A program made the translations under genes and the position numbers. From NCBI GenBank assembly GCA_044433065.1, contig JAWXUA010000026.1, positions 1 through 24,877 on the forward strand: a DNA stretch of 24,877 bases, given 5' to 3'. Below the pieces are notes generated by a model, which searched no databases, was not told the origin of the DNA, and saw nothing but the letters and a program-made list of their open reading frames with translations. Numbering within the stretch: position 1 is the first letter of the stretch; every line of letters starts with the position of its first letter. This DNA comes from Nitratidesulfovibrio sp044433065 (lineage in GTDB: Bacteria; Desulfobacterota; Desulfovibrionia; Desulfovibrionales; Desulfovibrionaceae). This document shows positions 7,137 through 13,456 of the stretch, in pieces.

Positions 7137-8087
7137 CTATTCTACGTTCTTCTCAGTCGTACCTTCCTCTTGCGGCGCTGTGCGCATGAGGGAGATGGCC
7201 ATGGAGCCAGCAATAATCACAAAGGTGGCCAAAAGAGCCATTTCCGTTGGGATAATCTTGGCATCAAAGGCTGCATTGATTACCATTTTTGCGCCAATGA
7301 AAACAAGGACCAAGGATAGGCCATATTTTAAATAACGGAAACGGTGGATGATTCCAGCCAGCGCAAAATACAATGCTCTTAATCCTAAGATTGCGAAAAC
7401 ATTGGATGTATATACGATAAAGGGATCCGTTGAAACAGCAAAGATTGCTGGGATAGAATCCAGAGCAAAGACCAAATCGCTCAGCTCTACAATGACCAGC
7501 ACCACAAGGAGCGGCGTCACATGTAAAAGACCATCGCGGCGCACCATAAAGCGACCATCTTCATAGCCTTCTGTCATACGGCAATGTTTGCGGAAGAAGG
7601 CGGCTACCTTATTCTTGCTTAAATCTGGTTCGTCCCCAGAGGCCAAGAGCATTTTGATGCCTGTGATGATCAGGAAGCCACCAAAGATATAAATGACCCA
7701 GTGGAATGCTGTGAGCAGGGCTGCCCCTGCAAAAATGAGTGCAGCACGCATGACAAGTGCGCCCAAAATGCCCCAGAAAAGGACCTTATACTGATACTGC
7801 GACGGAACCATAAAGTGGGTAAAAATGAGAACAAATACAAAGATATTATCGACGCTAAGGCTTTTCTCGATGAAATAGCCAGTTAGAAATTCATAGCCTT
7901 TGGTACTTCCCATAAAGTGGAAGATGCCCCCTGCAAAAATCAAGGCCAGAACAATGTAGCCAAGGCTCATCCATAAAGCATTGGCTACCGTCATGGTTTT
8001 ATCTTTGCGATGCAAGACACCAAGGTCAAAAGCTAACAAAATAAGAATAAAAAGGTTAAAGCCAATCCAAGGTAAGGCTTCGGTCAT
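7137..8087 (-). CDS. TerC/Alx-family integral membrane protein
   Basis: Polytopic inner-membrane protein of 316 residues with about eight or nine hydrophobic helices. The text LFDLGVLHRK-like (AFDLGVLHRKDKTM), FIEKSLSVDNIFVFVLIF and LVIVELSDLVFALDSIPAIFAVS is diagnostic of TerC; the acidic residues in SVDN and ELSDLVFALDS are thought to bind metal. Members take part in manganese export or in metalation of secreted proteins. ATG 8087 is preferred because GGAGAG lies six nt upstream; the ATG at 8108 has no ribosome site. No yybP-ykoY manganese riboswitch was seen in the leader. It stands alone between two terminators. Confidence 0.9.
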   Translation of the reverse strand: MTEALPWIGFNLFILILLAFDLGVLHRKDKTMTVANALWMSLGYIVLALIFAGGIFHFMGSTKGYEFLTGYFIEKSLSVDNIFVFVLIFTHFMVPSQYQYKVLFWGILGALVMRAALIFAGAALLTAFHWVIYIFGGFLIITGIKMLLASGDEPDLSKNKVAAFFRKHCRMTEGYEDGRFMVRRDGLLHVTPLLVVLVIVELSDLVFALDSIPAIFAVSTDPFIVYTSNVFAILGLRALYFALAGIIHRFRYLKYGLSLVLVFIGAKMVINAAFDAKIIPTEMALLATFVIIAGSMAISLMRTAPQEEGTTEKNVE

Positions 8088-8197
8088 GTGTACTCTCCAG
8101 TGCGACATGATCGCGTATGGCCATGGGCAAGGACGCGCATGGCAAAGTGTTTATAGGGTAATGAGAATTCTACAAAGTGTATATGAAAAAGAAATAA

Positions 8198-8232
8198 AAA
8201 AGACGGGGCAAGCTGAACTTATCTCGTCTTTT
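8198..8232 (-). terminator. Terminator downstream of mnmH
   Basis: On the minus strand an 8-bp stem AAAAGACG/CGTCTTTT (8225-8232 with 8198-8205) is followed by a T-rich run. It lies 41 nt after the mnmH stop and separates it from terC. Confidence 0.7.
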
Positions 8233-8272
8233 ATCGTGTAAAAATGTTGTTAACTATATGATATACCAAAAA

Positions 8273-9316
8273 TTATGATGTGACTATGGTGCTCAATAAA
8301 CCTATAAGGCTTTTAGCTGTCTGCACAGGATTATCTTCAGTGAGGTCAAGGTGACCCACAGGGTGTCGTTCAACACGATTAAGTTGATAGCTATAGCCCT
8401 TGTCGTAGTAGTGTAGAAGGTGGCGCGTTGCTGTGGCAAAGTCACCGTGTTCAATGGCTTCATGGCAGACTTTATGCGTTGTGCCGCCGAGGCGTTTGGC
8501 AATGCGGTCAAGTCCATGAAGGAGGCCAAGCGTATCGTTGGCTTCGGTGTACATAGTCACGAGACGTTCGATGCGCAAGTCCTGCGGTAAGGAAACAGTA
8601 ACAAGATTGCCACACCGCACACGGCTATGAAATTCATCGCAAAGGGCTACCGTGCCGATGCGATTGCTTTCGTCTTCAAACCATACGGGACGCTTTGGGT
8701 CCAGTGCGCGCCACTGCTCAAAAAGTTGGGCTTCAAAGGTCTCATTATTAGGTTGCGGAGCCATGCCAATGGAACCAAAAGCGGAACCGCGATGGCAGGC
8801 TATGCCTTCTAAATCAATAACTTGCTGACCTTGTTTGGCTAGCTCAAGCAAAATATCTGTTTTGCCGCTACCAGTCATACCACCGAGCACAAAGACATTC
8901 ATGGGCTTGGCAAAGGACGCACGCACATATTGGCGGTATGCCTTATAGCCACCCTCTAAAAGGTGTACGGTAAAGCCCCCTGTTTCGAGGAGCCACGCAA
9001 GGCTATGACTGCGGCCGCCACCGCGCCAACAGTGGATGGCCACTTCTTTGCTTCCTTGGGCGAGGCGTCTGGCTGTGGAGAGCTTGGCAGCAAGCTGTGG
9101 TCCGATGAGCTCAAGACCAAGATGGATGGCCGCTTCGGAACCACTGCGCGCATGCATGGTGCCTACAGCTGCGCGTTCTTCGTCATTCAAAACGGGAAGA
9201 TTTTGAGCATGAGGGATATGGCCATGGGCAAATTCAGATGGCGAGCGTGCGTCAAAAAGAGGCATGCCTTGGTCACGGAGTTCAAGAAAAGTCGCGGTAT
9301 CTATGATATGAGGCAT
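8273..9316 (-). CDS. mnmH: tRNA 2-selenouridine synthase MnmH (SelU/YbbB)
   Basis: Converts 2-thiouridine at tRNA wobble position 34 to 2-selenouridine through a geranylated intermediate, using selenophosphate. The 347-residue length fits the family. An N-terminal rhodanese domain (about residues 5-130) carries the catalytic Cys96 in AIHCWRGGGRS, and a P-loop GGMTGSGKT is at residues 145-153. Its need for selenophosphate implies a SelD enzyme and selenium metabolism in this organism, which supports the selenoprotein call at 17756. No strong ribosome site is visible before ATG 9316, but the N-terminal text MPHIIDTATFLEL fits other family members. Confidence 0.93.
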   Translation of the reverse strand: MPHIIDTATFLELRDQGMPLFDARSPSEFAHGHIPHAQNLPVLNDEERAAVGTMHARSGSEAAIHLGLELIGPQLAAKLSTARRLAQGSKEVAIHCWRGGGRSHSLAWLLETGGFTVHLLEGGYKAYRQYVRASFAKPMNVFVLGGMTGSGKTDILLELAKQGQQVIDLEGIACHRGSAFGSIGMAPQPNNETFEAQLFEQWRALDPKRPVWFEDESNRIGTVALCDEFHSRVRCGNLVTVSLPQDLRIERLVTMYTEANDTLGLLHGLDRIAKRLGGTTHKVCHEAIEHGDFATATRHLLHYYDKGYSYQLNRVERHPVGHLDLTEDNPVQTAKSLIGLLSTIVTS

Positions 9317-9463
9317 GGTAGGCTTTTGTATTTATTAGAGATAAAATGTTGTGAAAAAAATTTGACTGTGGAGTAAGGCGAGCGTTGTTGCGCGCATTAT
9401 GAAGCTTTGTCATCGAAATAGCAAATACATCTTTGTATTATTTATAGAAAAGGGTACGCCATA

Positions 9464-9504
9464 GGCAAAAGCGTTTGCCTTTTGCTTGAAAAGGCTAGCC
9501 TTTT
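9464..9504. promoter_or_regulatory. Two inverted repeats upstream of creA
   Basis: GGCAAAAGCGTTTGCC (9464-9479) has six-base arms around AGCG, and AAAAGGCTAGCCTTTT (9489-9504) is a perfect 16-base palindrome. Both lie 40-80 nt before creA, between divergently transcribed mnmH and creA. They could be an operator or a leader hairpin; there is no upstream plus-strand gene for them to terminate. Confidence 0.4.
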
Positions 9505-9543
9505 GGGCCATGGTGCTTATATGGATGGTAGAGGAGAATTTGT

Positions 9544-10023
9544 ATGCGTATCACAAAATATTTGGCGTCATATATGGTTTTTGTTGCTGTTGCTTTGGCT
9601 GGAATTACGGTGCAAAGCGCCATGGCTCGCGATGGTGAGCTTGACTGTGTAAGCACGGAATGGAAATTGCTCGGCGCTAACCACCGCGTGTGCGTGTCGG
9701 CCTTCACGGATCCAGATATCCCTGGTGTTGCGTGTTATATTAGTCAGGCTAAAACGGGCGGCATTGCTGGTTCTTTTGGTCTTGCTGAGGACCCATCTAA
9801 TTTTGCTATTTCGTGCAGCCAAGTTGGCCCCATTGACATTCCAGCAAATTTACCCAAGCAAGCCAATGTTTTCCGCGAGTCTACTTCTGTGTTCTTTAAG
9901 GCCACGCGCGTTATCCGCATGTGGGATAAAGATCGTAATACCTTAGTATACTTGGCTATTAGTAAACGCATTATTGAAGGTTCGCCGTATAATGCTGTTT
10001 CTACTGTACCTGTGCTCCCTTAG
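9544..10023 (+). CDS. creA: CreA family periplasmic protein
   Basis: A 159-residue protein of the CreA family (conserved, function unknown). A signal peptide covers about residues 1-28, ending SAMA-RDG. The mature part shows nearly the full family signature: DCVSTEWKLLG, AFTDPDIPGVACYIS, AKTGGIAGSFGLAED, AISCSQVGPI and IEGSPYNAVSTVPVLP. Three or four Cys residues in the mature part may form disulfides. GAGGAGA (9531-9537) supports ATG 9544. It precedes fdhE by 46 nt and may share its transcript. Despite the name, there is no creB, creC or creD here. Confidence 0.92.
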   Translation: MRITKYLASYMVFVAVALAGITVQSAMARDGELDCVSTEWKLLGANHRVCVSAFTDPDIPGVACYISQAKTGGIAGSFGLAEDPSNFAISCSQVGPIDIPANLPKQANVFRESTSVFFKATRVIRMWDKDRNTLVYLAISKRIIEGSPYNAVSTVPVLP

Positions 10024-10069
10024 GGTATGCCTGCAAACACACCCTCGCAATCCACTTTAAAGGATAACC

Positions 10070-11104
10070 ATGTCAGCTTCCACTAATCAGGCTAACGCTA
10101 CTGGCAATCAGGCTAACGCTACTGACAATCAGACCAACGCTACTGGCAATCATACCAGCGCTACTGGCACCATTTTTTCCACATCAGCCTCCACCATTTC
10201 CATTGAGCAATTAGAAAAGAAATTGCGCGCGCTCAAGGGAAAAGAGTATATTCCCAATGCCTTATTGGAGCTTGTGGCGCGTACTGCTCTTTTGCAGCGC
10301 GAAGCTGTGAAGCGTGTTGAGGTGACCTTAGTCGAAAAGGATATTGCCTCTGCTGAGGACCATGAAGAGGGCGATCCGCTTTTGGAGCGTAAATATTTTC
10401 CGTACGACAAGACCGTCACAGCGCAAGTTTTTGGTGCCTTGCTTGGCATGTTTTGTGCTGCAGGTGGCGAGCTTGGCACGGCTGCGGCGAATTTGCGTGG
10501 GTACATGGAAGAAGGCAAGATTTCCATTGATGCCGCGTGCACCGCGGTTTTGCGTGACGATGAGGGCTTTTTTGAGCGCTGGGCAGAACGTCTTCCCCAA
10601 GCACCTAGCATGATACGCTTTTTGGCTTTAAGTAGCCTTATGCCTTCGGTGGAGCATGTGGCCCAGCAATTGGCCAAACGCCATCAAAGCGAAAATTTGT
10701 GGCCTTATAGTCATTGCCCTATTTGCGGCAGTGAACCGCTTATGGGCCGCGTCATGCCCTCTGCCGATGGTCCAGATGGTGATGCTACAGGTGATACTGA
10801 CGCCTGCACCCAACGTGAGGATACTTGCTCTTTTTGCCGTCACACCTATGTTGCGGCCGAAGAGCAATGCCCATTTTGCCTCAACCGTGGTCCAGACGCC
10901 ATCAGCGTGTACACCGCAGACAACGCGCCCACATGGCATTTGCACGTCTGCACAGCATGCCGCGCCTATTTAAAGGTTGTGGATTATACGGCAGACGACA
11001 GCGTGAGCATTCCTGTTTTGGATGACTTAGAGACTTTGGCCCTTGATATTTTGGCCCGTCAGCAGGATTTAAAGCGGACGACGCCGTCAGCTTGGGGCTT
11101 TTAA
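10070..11104 (+). CDS. fdhE: Formate dehydrogenase accessory protein FdhE
   Basis: FdhE is a cytoplasmic rubredoxin-like iron protein needed for assembly or activation of respiratory formate dehydrogenases, which are usually selenoproteins in sulfate reducers. Four Cys pairs are visible: 216/219 (CPIC), 253/256 (CSFC), 267/270 (CPFC) and 294/297 (CTAC), the expected metal-binding pattern. At 344 residues it is longer than the E. coli protein (about 309) because of an N-terminal extension that contains four NQANATG-like heptads (residues 6-33). AAAGGA lies before ATG 10070. The following Moco genes mobA and moaA fit a formate dehydrogenase maturation locus. A MITE-like element begins on the base after its stop. 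Confidence 0.9.
   Translation: MSASTNQANATGNQANATDNQTNATGNHTSATGTIFSTSASTISIEQLEKKLRALKGKEYIPNALLELVARTALLQREAVKRVEVTLVEKDIASAEDHEEGDPLLERKYFPYDKTVTAQVFGALLGMFCAAGGELGTAAANLRGYMEEGKISIDAACTAVLRDDEGFFERWAERLPQAPSMIRFLALSSLMPSVEHVAQQLAKRHQSENLWPYSHCPICGSEPLMGRVMPSADGPDGDATGDTDACTQREDTCSFCRHTYVAAEEQCPFCLNRGPDAISVYTADNAPTWHLHVCTACRAYLKVVDYTADDSVSIPVLDDLETLALDILARQQDLKRTTPSAWGF
10085..10168 (+). repeat. 21-bp tandem repeat, four copies, in fdhE 5' coding region
   Basis: Copies lie at 10085-10105, 10106-10126, 10127-10147 and 10148-10168. The first two differ by one base; the third and fourth have three or four changes. Each encodes a heptad of the type NQANATG, and the period of 21 keeps the reading frame, so copy number could change without breaking fdhE. 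Confidence 0.96.
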
Positions 11105-11250
11105 GGAAGCACTGATTTAATGCCTTTTTGCCCCCTAACTGCGTCAGACTCATTTTTCGAAAACCTTATGTATGTCTATATACACCGCGGCTTTCTAAAA
11201 ATTCATCTTCCTTGTTAGGGAACAAAAATTCTATTACATCGAGTGCTTCC
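11105..11250. mobile_element. MITE-like element with long terminal inverted repeats
   Basis: The left arm (11105-11139) and right arm (11214-11250) are imperfect inverted repeats: GGAAGCACT matches exactly, then GATTTAAT against GATGTAAT after one inserted base, then TTTTTGCCCCCTAAC against TTTTTGTTCCCTAAC. The 146-bp unit has no coding capacity and begins right after the fdhE stop. No clear target-site duplication is visible. It resembles a non-autonomous transposon or a relic of an insertion sequence; in RNA it would fold into one long hairpin. Confidence 0.65.
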
Positions 11251-11288
11251 TGTAATCATGATGAGTTTGTGTTCTGAAGAAAAGAATT

Positions 11289-12044
11289 ATGCATGTACAA
11301 TCAGTGCCCTATAATTTAGGTGGCCATCTTGTAGCACCGCGCACAGCACCTGTATCTTTTCTTACTGGTGTGGTCTTGGCTGGTGGCAAATCGAGCCGCA
11401 TGGGGCAAGACAAGGCGGCCTTAATGATGGGGCAGCCTTTGCCATCTGGTGAAAGTGGGCCAGCCCTAGCGTTTCGCATGGCTGATGTGCTTGGGCTGGC
11501 CCTGCATGCGGACAATCCTAAGGCTGAAATATGGATTTCGTGCCAATCAGATAGGCATATTCCACCTAGTCACGCTCACCTTGGCCGCGTGCATGACACC
11601 ATACAAGACGCTGGTCCATTAGCAGGTATCACCGCAGCTCTAGAAGCGGCTAAAGGCCCCATTTTTGTGCTTGCCTGTGATATGCCGCTCATGCAAAGTC
11701 AAACAGTTCAGCTACTTATTGACGCAAGGCAAGCGGCCCTTCAGGATGGCACAAGGCAACATCCTCTACTCGTGACAGCGTTTCAAGGCCATGGAAAAAG
11801 CCTTGCTACTACTCCAAACTTTGAGCCACTTGTGGCCATTTACGAATACTCAGCGCTCCCACTTTTACAGCAAGCCTTGCAAAAAAAACATTTTAGCTTG
11901 CGTCGTATTGTTGACCAAGAAGCTCTATGTGTAGTACCCTATGGCCAAAATCATGAAGAGTCTTTCTTTAATATGAATAATCCTGATGACCTTTATACCG
12001 CTACACAACTGTTATTGCGCCATACTTGGAGGCATAAAGCGTGA
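11289..12044 (+). CDS. mobA: Molybdenum cofactor guanylyltransferase MobA
   Basis: Transfers GMP from GTP to molybdopterin to make the MGD form of the cofactor used by formate dehydrogenase. The nucleotide-binding signature VVLAGGKSSRMGQDKA (residues 28-43) is exact, and FVLACDMPLM supplies the metal-binding Asp. The 251-residue product is somewhat longer than typical MobA (about 200), mainly from a 24-residue N-terminal extension and short insertions. The ribosome site before ATG 11289 is weak (AAGAA), so a later start near residue 25 cannot be excluded. It overlaps moaA by 4 nt (GTGA), a coupled pair. Confidence 0.88.
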   Translation: MHVQSVPYNLGGHLVAPRTAPVSFLTGVVLAGGKSSRMGQDKAALMMGQPLPSGESGPALAFRMADVLGLALHADNPKAEIWISCQSDRHIPPSHAHLGRVHDTIQDAGPLAGITAALEAAKGPIFVLACDMPLMQSQTVQLLIDARQAALQDGTRQHPLLVTAFQGHGKSLATTPNFEPLVAIYEYSALPLLQQALQKKHFSLRRIVDQEALCVVPYGQNHEESFFNMNNPDDLYTATQLLLRHTWRHKA

Positions 12045-13099
12045 GCACGCATACAATAACGAAACAAAATTATAATCAGATGCTACAAAATGCTCCAGCA
12101 ACACTTTTACAAGATAGTTATGGTCGGCAAATACGCTATTTGCGGCTGTCTGTTACAGATAGATGCAATCTTCGCTGTCTCTACTGTTGGGGCTGTGGTG
12201 GAATAAAGTTTATTCCGCATGAAAAAATATTGAGTTATGAAGAAATGGCCGCCATTGCTGATGTGGCAGTGCAAAGTGGTGTTGAAAAAATACGTCTCAC
12301 TGGCGGTGAACCGCTCGTGCGTAAAAATATTCTGCATCTCATCGAACTTATTCGTAAAAAGCATGAGCATGTGGATATCCGCATCACGACGAATGGTACA
12401 CTGCTTAAAGGCCATGCCCAAGGATTGCATGACCTTGGCGTCAGCACCATCAATCTCTCTTTGGATACCTTTAATCGCCAAGTATTCAATGAAGTTACAG
12501 GCCGTGACTATCTGCCCCAAGTCATGGAAGGCATGGAAGCCGCCCTCAATGCCGGACTCTCCCTCAAGATCAATGCCGTGGCTTTGCGCGGTGTGAACGA
12601 CAAGGAATTGCCCCTCTTTGTTGACTATGCGCGCAATAATCCTGTGGATGTGCGTTTTATCGAGTTCATGCCCATGGGCTGTGGCACACGTTGGAGTGAT
12701 GCCAATTTTTGGAGTTCCTCAGATATTGTGAACTCCGTTGCCAAGCTCGTGAATATCGAGCCCATCAGTGATCCCATCGGTGTGCGTGGTCCAGCTCGAC
12801 TCTTCAAGCTCGAAGGTGGTCTTGGGCGTTTCGGTGTTATTTCGCCGCTTTCAAACCACTTTTGTGGCGACTGCAACCGCTTACGTGTCACGTCAGATGG
12901 CCGCCTACGTACCTGTCTCTTCGATGACCACGAATACCATCTGCGCAATATCTTACGCCACCCCAAGCTCGGCCTCGAAGCCGTGCGCCGCATCTTCTAT
13001 CTCGCGAATATGCAAAAGCCTCTCGGCTACCGCATCCTTTGTGAGCGCAAGCGCGGTACCGCCGTGGCTGAGCGCAAAATGGCGTCTATTGGTGGGTAG
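12041..13099 (+). CDS. moaA: GTP 3',8-cyclase MoaA (radical SAM)
   Basis: First enzyme of molybdenum cofactor synthesis, converting GTP to 3',8-cyclo-7,8-dihydro-GTP, the precursor that MoaC turns into cyclic pyranopterin. The radical-SAM cluster CxxxCxxC is at Cys42, Cys46 and Cys49 (CNLRCLYC). The second 4Fe-4S site is Cys275, Cys278 and Cys292 (HFCGDCNRLR and RTCLF), and the C terminus ends in the conserved Gly-Gly. Length is 352, within the family range. The GTG start at 12041 overlaps the mobA stop. The 3' half is more GC-rich than the 5' half. Confidence 0.94.
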   Translation: MSTHTITKQNYNQMLQNAPATLLQDSYGRQIRYLRLSVTDRCNLRCLYCWGCGGIKFIPHEKILSYEEMAAIADVAVQSGVEKIRLTGGEPLVRKNILHLIELIRKKHEHVDIRITTNGTLLKGHAQGLHDLGVSTINLSLDTFNRQVFNEVTGRDYLPQVMEGMEAALNAGLSLKINAVALRGVNDKELPLFVDYARNNPVDVRFIEFMPMGCGTRWSDANFWSSSDIVNSVAKLVNIEPISDPIGVRGPARLFKLEGGLGRFGVISPLSNHFCGDCNRLRVTSDGRLRTCLFDDHEYHLRNILRHPKLGLEAVRRIFYLANMQKPLGYRILCERKRGTAVAERKMASIGG

Positions 13100-13305
13100 T
13101 TTTTTTGATTGGGTGGATGGTTAGCCCCTTGTATGGGCCCGAAGATGGATTGCCAGCGTTGCTCTCTGCATACGAGAGTCTACCCATTCTCGCCAAACAA
13201 TCCACCTTGCAGAGACTCCCAACCAATATAATAAGTTGGGCAATCGAAGCCACGTAACCCAGCGTTATCTTTCCCAAATGAATATACCATCTCACTTGCC
13301 CCAGC

Positions 13306-13450
13306 CCCCCACAACAAAAAAAGCTTTCCATGTGGCCACAAAAGACCATACGAAGAGCGTATTCCCATCCACAAATAAAAGTCTTTGAAAGAGGGAGGGG
13401 GTCTGGGTGAGGGAGAAAACGTGCTTCAGAAAGTTTTTTCCCTCACCCAG
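13306..13450 (+). repeat. Dispersed intergenic repeat, copy A
   Basis: This copy holds, in order, an A-rich block, TGTGGCCACA (13331-13340), CCATACGAAG (13347-13355 region), CCATCCACAAATAAAAG (13365-13381), a G-rich tract and a terminal hairpin. The same blocks in the same order occur at 17603-17720 (inverted) and 24776-24877. All three are intergenic. The first blocks can pair (GTGG with CCAT/AC), so the element has two potential hairpins. Confidence 0.8.
13403..13450. terminator. Strong hairpin at the end of repeat copy A
   Basis: Arms CTGGGTGAGGGAGAAAAC (13403-13420) and 13433-13450 pair over 18 bases with one G-T wobble and a 12-base loop. It lies between two converging genes (moaA and the TPR protein). 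There is no strong T-run after it, so its function as a terminator is uncertain, but the fold is clear. The 5' arm overlaps a G-quadruplex motif (GGG runs at 13393, 13397, 13405 and 13411). Confidence 0.6.
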
Positions 13451-13456
13451 TTATGT

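Larger units (their letters stand above)
13100..13456. other. Gene-free interval between moaA and the TPR protein
   Basis: About 200 nt of unassigned sequence (13100-13305) is followed by copy A of the dispersed repeat (13306-13450). Short open frames on the minus strand (for example 13180-13374) have no ribosome site or recognisable domain. No tRNA or known RNA was recognised. Confidence 0.6.

Noticed and set aside
8109..8197. Possible yybP-ykoY manganese riboswitch before terC
   Set aside because: The leader is short and lacks the conserved loops of that riboswitch.
9464..9504. Rho-independent terminator
   Set aside because: No plus-strand gene lies upstream and no gene ends here on the minus strand.
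13180..13374. Short minus-strand open frame after moaA
   Set aside because: No ribosome site or known domain, and it runs into repeat copy A; probably chance.
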